Origin: Saxidomus purpurata
Taxonomy: Eukaryota; Mollusca; Bivalvia; Venerida; Veneridae
NCBI GenBank assembly: GCA_022818135.1
Contig: JAFMSR010000014.1
Span: forward strand, 35,645,337-35,709,336
Direction of reading: 5' to 3'
DNA length: 64,000 nucleotides
Shown: positions 1-31,301 of the stretch, piece by piece
How the letters are laid out: each line of letters begins with the position of its first letter
How positions within the stretch are numbered: the stretch's first letter is position 1
Position numbers and translations under genes: made by a program
The notes under the pieces: generated by a model
What the model was told of the DNA's origin: nothing
Database searches by the model: none
Seen by the model: only the letters and a program-made list of their open reading frames with translations

Positions 1-3000
1 ACATAGTTACAAAAAGTTAACTGTCAAACAACTAACATAATTATTCAGTCAACTACTCTAATCTACTACATGTATATTCATGTATGTACGAGCCTCTTCA
101 CTTCCAACTGATTGGACATTTTTAGTCCTACTGACTTGCCTTCTAAATGTGAAAAAAAGATATAAATTTCTGGAAATTAAGCACAGGTAAGTAGAAGATA
201 CCTATAATTAATCAATAGTTAATTCTGTCTATCCATTTTCAGTGCTGCAAGTGCATTAACTCCGAAGGCGCTTAATTTAATATTAGGTAAGACACAAGGA
301 AATAATACTATTTTTGCAAAATGTAACAAGATATGTTTGTAAAAAATTAATATCAATGCATATATTTTGTTTTCGAAAATTTAATTTTAGTAACTAAGGG
401 GCATAAACGTTGCTGCTACAACAAAGCCTGGATGCTTGCCAGTTGTAGACCTTATATATTTAGATTTCATGTTTCATTTCCAGGATGTACGCTTGAGCAG
501 TAGACTATTTCAAAAGCTGTAACTCTGGGTCAATGCCCTCTTTTGCAAACATGGTAGTTTGCCTTGACTGGCTGGTAACAAGTACTACTGATAAAAAGGA
601 CTGCTTGACATTGCATTTGCTTAAAGTAAAAAATGATGTACTTGTATATGGAAGACCGACAGGGCACTAGTATTTGTATTAAACTAAACATGCAGTATAC
701 CACATGTACCAATACTACTAGAATAGGTGCCACTAATGTGTTAAAGGCATGTGACTTCATGTAAACAGTAAAACTCAAACAGAAAATACTTGATCAGGTA
801 TCCGGATCAAATAAACTGTTTGAAGAAGCAAAAAGGGAAAAGAATAAGAAGTAAAAAAAAAAAGTATATACTTTAGATTGCCCCTCAAAAGAAATCTGAA
901 TATCATCTTTTGAGCAAATAAAGAAAATAGTAATTATGGATAGAATTATTTTTGAGCACTTAGGCACTTATAATATCTGCTATAAAAAACGCAACCATTC
1001 AGACGTTGATAAAATCTTCACAAAACGTTTCTATAAACACCAAATTTCTTGTGACAAAATCTTACAAATGATTGTTTAATTTAAACTGGAACTGATACAA
1101 TTTGATAGAGATTACTACCAGCTTTGTCATGAATGCCATGTACATGCTGTCCGTATATGTGTAAAATACCAGTGCTTTGATTTTCAAATTCCATATCATG
1201 TACAAATCAGTCATGCTATTCAAATCCTTGCAATTAAAGATTTAACTATACTGATATTTTTTCTTAACAACCAAATAGTTATACAGGAAATCTTCATAGT
1301 AACATAAAATACTGTATAGAAACACTACTGTACTTGTGTGCATGTCAAAGCAACTGCAATAGAAAAGGCTGAAGAATTTAAATGACACACTAAAATCAAT
1401 TGATAATTAGACACCTTTGAAGCTAAATGATAATTGACAAAATGAAATTTGTGATGCATTGATGCCCAAGTGTTATTTCTAAAATAATGTATGTATGTAT
1501 ATATATATATATATACGTGAAAAATTCAAAAACATGTGCCGGAAAAAAGATAAATATATTATATATATAAATCAGTTGATGAATCTGTAAGAAATGTAAA
1601 CAAATCTACATGTCAATATTAGATACATGTATATACGAGCTGTATACAAAATGCCATTTATCAAAATAAGACAAACTTAATAGTTCACACAACTTTCTAT
1701 TCTACCATATGATAAATGAATGCTTGTCTGGTCCCTGTGATCTATGTCAGTATTGTGTAGAAGTATTTACCTGGTACTAATTAATCTCTGTCCGTATTTT
1801 GGTGCCATTTCATGCTATTCAAAAATTATGTTGATTTAGCCATTTTGTATCGCTTTATAAAAGTACCATAATAATTTTTTATCACTGTTTTTATGATGCT
1901 GGCATACCAAATACTAAAATGTGTTTATACATGTATCAGGAACATTCATAAGTGCCAGGTGAATTCTAACACACAATGACAATGTGAAAAAATAAACTAA
2001 ATTTTAAATGATTATGCAAAGCAACCTATTGTCTGATTTCTAAGATATTATACAATACATTTATTTGTAGTGTGATGAAATTCTTTCTCTTATACAGTAT
2101 GTTCAAATTTTTACTGTGGACAATCTTAAAAGAATTCAGAAAATTTGCTGCAATTTTCAATATTATGTAGTATGCATTATTCAAATAAACTAATACAAAA
2201 ACATCTTTTACTTTACATTTAATCTGTGAATTTGAGATTCCTAGTGACTTTTGATTAAGGATGCTTCTTTTAATGTATAATTAAACACGAGCTATAAGAT
2301 GACAGCAAGTTCCACTATTTGAAGCACTTTGATAGTACATTATACATTCTGTGCAACGCAGAAAGGATCGTAGTGATCCGTAAAATGAAGGTGCTATAAT
2401 GTAAACATGTAAAATATCTCATGTTTTATACAGCTATACCGACTGTCTGATTCCGCTTATACATCAACTTCACTGAGATCTCAAGGCCATAGACCTTACT
2501 AGAAAGTCAGAAAGTCTAATACTGTGAGACCTGAACACACGCAGATCCTTGTTGCGATATGTCACTCACACCTACTGCAGAAAACTTGCTTTGAACTAAG
2601 CATAGCAACATACAGTCCAATCAATTTCAAGCACAATTATCTTTCATTCTACCTTCCTGACAAGCATAGTTATGCAGTCAAAAATATGTCAGTATAATCT
2701 ACTTATAGCCAACACAAGGACAAGGAGCTGTAAATTGTTGGTCAATAGCAATACTTAGCTAATATTCTTGTACATGTGACAACAACTTTACATAAAGTTT
2801 AATAGTAAATTTGTAAGATAAATTATTTTCAGTTCTTATTCTTACATTACATCAGTATAAAAAGCGCTATGCGTTCATGTGGCAATCAAACTGAATATAT
2901 AGCACATATTCTTTCCCTTATTGTCTGCACATCATGTTGCTATGGATATATAGCACGTATTATCATGTTGCTATGGATATATAGCACGTATTCTTTCCCT

Positions 3001-5602
3001 TATTGTCTGCACATCATGTTGCTATGAATCATATAACAGTAAGGCACTAAATGCTGATTTCCAGATCTCTGATATGAACTACAATGTAATTGTCACCATT
3101 ACTCACATATACAGTCATGTATATGCAAAAGACTGATGTGGGTGTGGCATAAGAAATGCTTAATGTCATAATAATTTACCTGGTCCTTAACTGACAACAT
3201 TTCTCAAAGAATAGATAACTTACTACTGACAATGGTATCCAAAGAGAATAACTAATGAAAACTCAAAATATTTCATTTATACTAGGGCACAACCATTTCT
3301 ACTTATGATTTCAACACAGGTACACTTGCTACGCCCATGGCATTCATTGACTCTCTAACTAATAATACTATATAAACCATGGCTTCTAATGAACACATGT
3401 AACTGGATACAACCAGTATCCATGGCTTAACAGACAGACTTCCAGCATCCATCACTAATCTATGTCTACTTTGTAGCAATTTTGTGAAAATAATAAAAAG
3501 TAAAATATAACTGCAAGACTACCCTCTTATCATAAAAATATAAATGCAAAAATAGAGGAAGGGGAAGTACAATTTGTACCTGACAGAAATTCCATATACA
3601 CCATGCAAAAATTGTCACATTAGTTTAACATTAAGTGTGTTATAAATGTGTGTAGTGAAATCCTGTAGAGATATATGAAATAAAAGACTGGGAGCTTATT
3701 TTAGTTTTTGCATATACTTCCTAAAAATGAAAGATAACAAAACACTTTAAATGCACTCTGTAGACACTCGGTATTGACCAACTTTCTAATGCAATAAATT
3801 TCATAATGCCTCAACGAAAAGCTACACAACTTCAGCATGTATTTAAAGTAAAAACCAATCTTACACAATCAAAAATACATTAAACAAGCTCTTTTTTTGG
3901 CTGAAAATGTGCTGCACTGTAATTTGAAAAGGCAACTGGGAAGCATCATTAGTAATGTTGTTTTGACTTTTTCAGGTCCCACACTGGTTCATTGATAACT
4001 TAATGAAACTTGGCTATTTAAGCTTCAACTCTCTTATTCCACAGGTCTCTGTAAAGACTAACACCACAGGTCTCTGTAAAGACTAACAGTTGATATGAAC
4101 TAGTAAAAACATTTTCAAGAATGACTCAATTTCAATCTATCATTTACACTTTGCTCTACAGCATCCATACTTTGACATTATAAGATACAAAAATACTTCA
4201 ACCTTTGAATAAATTACGAGATTACCTGCTTCCTACATACATGTATTTACAAACATACATAAACCAAACCCTTAAAACAATGTACAATGTAAATGAATAG
4301 GAGCAAATAAAAATACATAATGTTTTAGACACAGACTGTGACCAAAAATACAGAGGTCAGTCTGTGTAAGTAGATATAAAGTCAGTAAAAATTGTAACAC
4401 AGTCTAAAGTCTTCAGACATTGAGACAAAAAACCAAACTGATGGTTAGAGACAACTTTGTTCATCATAGAATTTGGAATTAATGACTTTTTAGGAATTTT
4501 GTAGACCTGTATTAAGCTATGTATTTTTCTGACAGCAGTGAAAAATAATCTAGAAGCTGTGCAGTCTTCTAGAGGCACACTCCTTATACATGTTTAAACA
4601 TTTACAGTGAATACCGGATTAATATACTCTTTCACATTGAAGTACAATATGTTTGCAATTTATCCCATTAAAATTATAATTATACACTGACTGGAGCACT
4701 CATATATATATCTTTACAGTTATACCAGACTAATATACTCTTCCACATTCAATATGTTTGTATTTTACTCCATTAAAACATTTGTTCACAAAAATCTGTC
4801 CCTATTGGAAGTTAAAACCATCAACTTCATATTTCAAATATAATTCCTGTAAATCAGGTTAAATTAAAAAGATTTCTATTTAGCTTGTTTTTGGTGAGAA
4901 GATGTCTAAAATTCAAAAACCTAGCAACATTTTGGATACAAATCGTTCAGAATGATTTGTGACCCTTTTTCCCAAATTAATGAGCTTGCGATACATTCAT
5001 ATAACAGCATTTATACAAAATTTTGGCTACAGGAAAATTACCTCATTTGCACAAATCTTAAAGCTGTCTGTCCAAAATAGGAGTTTCTTCAAAAACTACC
5101 TTAATGTTGATACATTGTAAGAGACACCTATGTTAACTGACAAAACCATAAACTGTAAAGAAGCATAGATGTTACATGAAAATATGCACAAAATGACATA
5201 AAACTTTGTAAATGCTTTTGAATTTAAGTCAAATTTCAAAGTATTTTAAGTAGAAATGAGCTTTTTTTATGTTTTTTTTTTCTCATATTAACTTCAGGCA
5301 TCAACCTGCTATTTGAAATCTGAACACGTTATGGGGAAGGAAATTAATTGGTTTCCAAATTTTTACCTCAACTGTGAATGAACAGCTTTAAGAGTATTGT
5401 GACTGCTTGTAGCTGATTTGCATCTCACACCAGTTAACAAATTGTGAAGCAGCCGACTTCCGCTACCCTGAATATAACTACCGGTAATCGTTCAGTGACT
5501 AAATTTCAAATCTACTATACATTATTGCTCCTTAACAAAATAATACAAATGTAAATCTTTTTTTTTTAAATAATAAAATAAATCTCTAAGCAGCTGTTGT
5601 TC
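1..5602. other. Non-coding tract downstream of ERGIC1; probable 3' UTR plus intergenic
   Basis: No exon with a recognisable protein family was found on either strand. The segment adjoining 5602 must hold the 3' UTR of ERGIC1, which is transcribed leftwards, but I could not fix its end: the first clear minus-strand AATAAA I found lies far down, near 2060. The tract is AT-rich and poor in dispersed repeats compared with the rest of the window. It carries small local duplications: a repeated block at 2890-3030, a 23-bp doublet near 4040-4090, and two related segments at 4610-4680 and 4720-4790. Confidence 0.5.
2890..3030. repeat. Short tandem repeat with a 'catgttgctatggatatatag' core
   Basis: The block alternates 'ctttcccttattgtctgcac' with a 'catcatgttgctatg' core and a 'gatatatagcacgtatt' tail. 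Three copies of the core are visible, and the intervening piece is present between only some of them. It looks like a local replication-slippage product. Confidence 0.7.
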
Positions 5603-26282
<20,680 letters not shown>

Positions 26283-26329
26283 GATGAAAAGTCAAGCAGT
26301 CGATGACAGTAATTAAAAACGTTCTGTGA

Positions 26330-26460
26330 CGTGGAAAATCGTCAACCAATCTGTCAACAATCTGTCACCTGTGTTTTCGCCGGAAATTACGTCCCCACGT
26401 GCGCATCGCCGATTGGTTAATTTTCTACTTTCATTTTGACCGGAAAAGCTTTTTGATTAG
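26330..26460 (-). promoter_or_regulatory. Putative ERGIC1 promoter with ERSE-like and E-box motifs
   Basis: This block, 50-180 bp upstream of the ERGIC1 start codon, is richer in CpG than its surroundings. On the minus strand it shows CCAAT (26416-26412), then exactly nine bases, then GCACG (26402-26398). The ER stress response element is CCAAT-N9-CCACG, so this matches with one mismatch. A CACGTG E-box overlaps at 26396-26401, and a further CCAAT lies on the plus strand at 26346-26350. No transcription start can be read from sequence. Confidence 0.4.
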
Positions 26461-26734
26461 GTTATACTATACTAAATGCCCTTTTTATGGTATATCACAC
26501 TAAATGTTTTGCAAGGCCCATTATGTATTTCTTAAGGGTTTGTTTCAGTAAATGTAGCTCTTTCCTCTCAGGTCTTCCTGTAGTATCTGGGCATAATTTC
26601 CCGATATAAAATACAGCCGTCAGCAAAGAGTCGAACACTGGAACGAACACTCAATTGTGTTTTCAAGGAATGTACATGCAATACTGGTACAAGATACCGG
26701 ACGATAAAATAGCCTTAAATTTGTCTCCTTTTAT

Positions 26735-27440
26735 GAGGATAGATTAACATTGGTCTGGTTCCAATCTGATGGTGCAAGTCCAGATAGAAGGGACTTACTG
26801 AAAAGTAGGTAAGAATGGGTGTAATTCGTTAGCACATTATTTGAATAATCTTGGTTTAATATATTATCAGACCCAACTGTCTTATGAAGATTCAGGTTTT
26901 TGAGTAACTTAGAAACTCCATTTTCAGTAACATGTATATTCTGCAAGTCAGGGACTGGATATTTCTTAGACCGGGGAGTACAGACTTATCTGATTTAGTA
27001 AAAACTGATGAAAATTTACGATTGAACTGTCATCTCTATAAGGTTCTACACCACATGAATCATTTCTCAGCCGTTAAATAAAGCCAAAGAATTTCTTAGC
27101 AGTTCCTTGTTTAATTGTTTTCGGAAAATTGATATATTATCCAAGTAAGCTGCTCCAGTTTTCTTTTGAATATGTGCTTTTGTTTTTTAAGTTTAGCAAA
27201 TGTACTTCCCCTTAAAGTAAAGCATGTCCCCCTTTTTAATCAATTTCTTTATATCTTCATTTAGGCCTATCCATTGGAGATGTTGTTTCCCATTAACTGT
27301 TTTAGTAGGTATATGTTTTTGACAAGCCTTTCAAGTGTATATGTGAAACTATCCAAAAACTCTTGCATACTTAGCTTATGTGTAGTAGATTTGATTTTAT
27401 TTCAGTAAAAAACTAACTCATTTTCAATTCTGCTCCAGTA
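26735..27440 (-). mobile_element. Decayed LINE fragment (endonuclease-RT linker and start of reverse transcriptase)
   Basis: Minus-strand translation shows non-LTR retrotransposon signatures: IPTKTVNGKQHLQWI and KKLIKKGDMLY in the linker, KKFFGFI, then VTENGVSKLLKNLNLHKTVG and SGLAPSDWNQTNV, which match the RT-proximal pattern 'NGV.KLL..LN..KA.GPD...LP.DW..A.V'. Several stops interrupt the frame, and the catalytic palm is missing because the fragment ends near 26735. It resembles Jockey/CR1-type LINEs. Confidence 0.75.
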
Positions 27441-27465
27441 AGTTTTATTAAACCTTAACAAGAGG

Positions 27466-27505
27466 GCCAAGATGGCCCTATATCGCTCACCTTGGTACAA
27501 GTCCA
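27466..27505. repeat. Terminal piece of the 'aagagggcc' dispersed repeat
   Basis: 'caagagggccaagatggccc' followed by 'tatatcgctcaccttggtac' matches the start of the repeat at 6287 almost exactly. Only the terminus is present. Further copies of the same family are at 29500-30020, 39610-39655 and 62250-62490, and inverted ends are at 45650-45690 and 49615-49650. Confidence 0.75.
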
Positions 27506-27817
27506 CATACAATAGCGTTATTAGACTTGTCAATAGTGGAAAAACCTCGACTGATCTCATCTATACAAGTCAAGTCTCTGTATGGTCTGTATGCACTGCA
27601 AACAAACATATCTCGTTTGTCTTTTTGCTTAATTTGGGCCCACACGACTCTAAATCAGACTGGATTTCAATAGATGAATGACTTACAAACTTATTGGAGA
27701 CAAGAATACCCTCGTACGGCGTTTGCGGTATTTCCATAAGACCTTGTAATCAGATGGGACATTTCGGAACTCTTGATATTATACGCCTTGTCACAAGACT
27801 TTTTTTACCGAGTATAG

Positions 27818-27982
27818 AATAGCGCTAGAAAATGGTGATGTCACACTAGAAAATATTAAAATCATCTGTATAGAAGAGGGTGTTGAAATCCACCGCCAAT
27901 AGGGGGTTGCTTTAGTCAGACACAATAAACTTTCTTTTAAAATTAAAGATGTAATCAATGTTTAGCTTTATCTCTATTTTCC
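27818..27982 (+). pseudogene. Relic of the STAND gene family (start of beta-helix region)
   Basis: In one frame the plus strand reads ENGDVTLENIKIICIEEGVE, then IH, then GVALVRH after a stop, then a diverged tail ending YFPTR. The intact gene has EKGQVTTKSIQIVGIEEGVE, IHSPLAVVLVR and a corresponding FPTQT at 52441-52620. Two in-frame stops (TAG) show it is dead. About 165 bp align. I found no NB-ARC or HEPN remnant beside it, so this is an isolated fragment, about 24.6 kb upstream of the intact copy and in the same orientation. Confidence 0.75.
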
Positions 27983-28594
27983 GACACGTACTTCCTATCA
28001 AAATCATGTAATAATCTATCAATATCCAAAATATATTCAAAACCAAACAAACCAGAAAGAAAAAAAAATGGTGACCATATAGCTTTGTCCTCCTATTTTC
28101 CTTTTTCAATTCCTGTATCATTCAGTCCTCCAAACTTCTCAATTATGTTGCAGAAATTACTGTTCGTGCTTGAATTAAGAAATAATGTATGGCTTGGAGC
28201 CCGAGTGAATTATGACGCAGGCACGTTACCGACGGGAAATGCTTCAATTTCGATAAAGCACTCCGAGCCATAGATTATTTCGATTCTTATCAGCCGAATT
28301 TATGAAAACTATCGTAACTACTACGGACCTTTTCTCAGTTCGGCGGTAATGTGTAAAATAGCATAAATAGTGGCTGTTGGAATTCACTCCCCTATTCGGG
28401 CAACCAGTCAAGATATCAATCATCACTATATTATACGAACTTTTTCTAGTTTAATCATCTAATACATAAAATATAAAAAAATACCGGACTGTGACATTAT
28501 GCAGAAGACGTCAGATTCAGAACCTAACAAAGCAGACAATCGATTTAAAAGCGAACCGTTAATCTGAACAGTACAACGTTTTAACGTGGAGTTA

Positions 28595-28616
28595 TGACGT
28601 CAGTGTGATGACGTCA
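28595..28616. promoter_or_regulatory. Two perfect CRE sites 14 bp apart
   Basis: TGACGTCA occurs at 28595-28602 and again at 28609-28616. This full palindromic CREB/ATF site is unlikely to occur twice so close together by chance in AT-rich DNA. An ATG at 28659 opens a short frame (MALILNFLSLFKGKQ) that meets a GTGAAG donor-like site at 28705. That would suit a promoter plus first coding exon of a plus-strand gene, but no following exon was recognised. Confidence 0.35.
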
Positions 28617-29499
28617 ACATTTCATTCATTGTTTTGTCTCCCGGAAGCAAAACATTGTATGGCGTTAATCCTGAATTTTCTTAGCCTTTTTAAAGGAAAA
28701 CAAGGTGAAGGTATTCTAAGGCTTACTTGACGCAATCAAAAACAATATTTAGGTTCTTAAACACACCTATTTCATGCGACTGATGTATTTATACAGATAT
28801 TATTTCTATTTCTATATTTTATTTTCTGCGCGGGAGTAAATTAGACAAGGTCGGAAGAAGCTACTTTCATTTCCGAAAGGCCGCCTTCTTTTCCGAGTGC
28901 TTTAATCATATTAATGCACTCGAATTGACTATAGTACCATTAGCATATTAGAATAGTCAATAAAAACACCCACTTGTCACGTCATTAACACAGCAATTCA
29001 TAGATGCTTTGTTTGACCCGTCGGATGAAAACACAACCGCAAATAACCTATTGTAATGCATGTATTGTTGAATTTGAATGTTGTTTCTCCTAATGTTACT
29101 CCTAATGTTACTAATTCATGTTCAGTAGTAATTAATTACTCTTTAGGAAATAGTTCATATAAGCTTTTAGCTTCCTTCCCAATCCTGATAGCCATGTTTG
29201 TTGTATATATTACGAACCATATGCAAATAAAATATTGTTTAAGATAATGTTTACTTTAAAAATGTGAGTTTTCCTACGTAGACAGACCAGATACATGCAG
29301 GTCCTTATGCATGTTATGTAAAAAGATCAACATAATTTAATAACCAGGATTCAAAAGCCAAATAGGAATAAAGTTTTCGTCGTCGTTTTTGTGTAAAAAT
29401 ATAGTCCAGGCGATGGGTGGTAGTTCAGACGAACACAAAACATTGTGTTTAACAACTCCTTGACCTTTACACAAATTAAAATATTGAAGATAGAAACTT

Positions 29500-30020
29500 A
29501 GAGGGTTTCCTTACCCTACAATCTTCTTCTTTAAACCTAAAAGTCGCAGAGCTTAGATATTTTATGCTAAACATTGTCTAGTGGACCTCTACTTGGTTTA
29601 TTCATGTCATGCCCCTGGGGTTAAAATTAAGCACTTTCAGGGGTCACTGGTTTCCTTATAGACTTATACAGGAAAAAAAGTAAACTCTTCCCCCTAAATC
29701 ACAATGCCTGAAGCTTACGTATTTAGTTTGTTCAAATCATGCCTTTAGGATCTAAAAATGGTCCTGCCCTGAGGTCACTTGGTATTAGGAGACACTTCTG
29801 CAAAACCGCAAGGTCTAGAGATTAGATATTTAGTATGTAGCATTGTTTAGTCGACCTCTAGCAAGTTTGTTTAAATATTGCCCCTGGAGTTAAAATTGGC
29901 CCCGCCCGGTGGTCGCTTATATATGAAAAAATTTAAAAATCTTTAGTCCAGAGCTTAGATATTTGGTATGTAGCATTCTCCAGTGAACACCTACCAAGTC
30001 ATTCCTCGGGGTAAAACAGT
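29500..30020. repeat. Tandem units of the 'aagagggcc' repeat family interior
   Basis: About three diverged units of 165-180 bp carry the family landmarks: 'cagagcttagatattt', 'gtagcattgt.tagt.gacctct', 'aagtttgttcaaat', 'gcccctggggttaaaatt' and 'gg.cccgcccgg.ggtc'. The same interior recurs at 45240-45690 and 49010-49650. Confidence 0.7.
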
Positions 30021-30632
30021 GTGCATAACCCACGTGACCTGCGACGTCATTTTTAGCTACTGTGCCAAGTAAAAAAGCCCCCGACTCGGAGTTTTAAATG
30101 GCTGTAAGTATTTCATTTTAAGGTATATTATGTTGAAATATAGCTTATTCTAAGCGGAAAACAGTCTTCCTTCAATACATTATAATCTTTTTTTTCACAA
30201 CCTTAGTCGTTTGGTCCCCAAAATGAGGTAAATGGTCAAATTTGAGAAATTTTGGGAGCTAATGTGACAAGTGTAAATACAATTTGTAACTTAGCCCATT
30301 ACTTCATACATAAACAAGGTTTCTATCAGTCAACGATAGTTCACGATGATAATTAGCATCTGAAAAATGATTTAAAAAATGACTTAAATGTCAAAAAAGC
30401 CAAATACAATGTATTTGTTTTTTGAAAATGGGCTACGGTGCAAGCAAATTTAGTTAGGGCTAATGCGACAAGTCACCTTAGAAAGAGAAGAGATTACATT
30501 AACTGTTATAAATCAAACAGATTGTCTTTTATACGTATGCGTTTTTGTGTTTACTTTTCATGTGCATTTGCATATAAACAAATGAAAACAAAATATCAAA
30601 TATTAACACTAGATCTATTTTACTGGTTTCAG

Positions 30633-30778
30633 ATCATGGAAAACGTATGCACTTATTGTGGCAAGGCATTTAGTCACAAGCGAAATATTGTGACTCATGA
30701 GACGGAACACAATGGAACGCTGCCGTTCAGCTGCTGTGATGAGGGATTTCCCTCTCAAAGAGCACTTCTTCGACACAG
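30633..30778 (+). CDS. Possible C2H2 zinc-finger exon
   Basis: A 146-nt segment lies between a good acceptor ('ctggtttcag') and donor (ACACAG|GTACGT). From ATG at 30636 it reads MENVCTYCGKAFSHKRNIVT followed by HETEH, a complete C-X2-C-X12-H-X3-H zinc finger. A second finger starts (FSCCDEGFPSQRALLRH), but its first cysteine pair is abnormal (adjacent CC). It ends in phase 2. The rest of the gene was not found, and it could belong to a host gene or to a transposon. The sequence from 30438 is open in the same frame but does not look like protein. Confidence 0.45.
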
Positions 30779-31301
30779 GTACGTATTACTTTATATGTTA
30801 TGCAATCGAATCACAAAACTCATCTGAGTAAATTGATATGGTTGACAGTATCTTTTCAAGCAGAATACACCTACCTCAGTGAGAAATATAATATAGCAGA
30901 CATACACTATTACTAAAACTATATGCATATATACGTATTATACTGGCTAACTGTTAGTTTTGTGCTTTTGTATAACAGACAACATAAAACGAATTCGGAG
31001 GAAATGACATAAAATAATTCATGATTTTGCAGAGACCATGAATTTGACGACGCTGGCCGGCTTCGCCTTAATTTTATTATTAATTATATCTAACTTATGA
31101 AAATTAAGTTCTTAGTTCTAAGATCATATAAGAATTAAGTTCTAATGTTCTAGGTCAAAACGGCCCTAATAGGCTCTCGTATGATTCTCTTGTTATACCA
31201 TACTTTGGGATATTTTGGACATGGTTAATAATTCGCCTATTTCGCCACCTTTAAGGAATGGCGAAAATATAACTCGAAAATATATCTACAATGTATGTTA
31301 A

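Noticed and set aside
30438..30635. Upstream extension of the zinc-finger frame to ATG 30438
   Set aside because: The 66 residues look like translated intron, and a good acceptor lies just before the finger at 30632.
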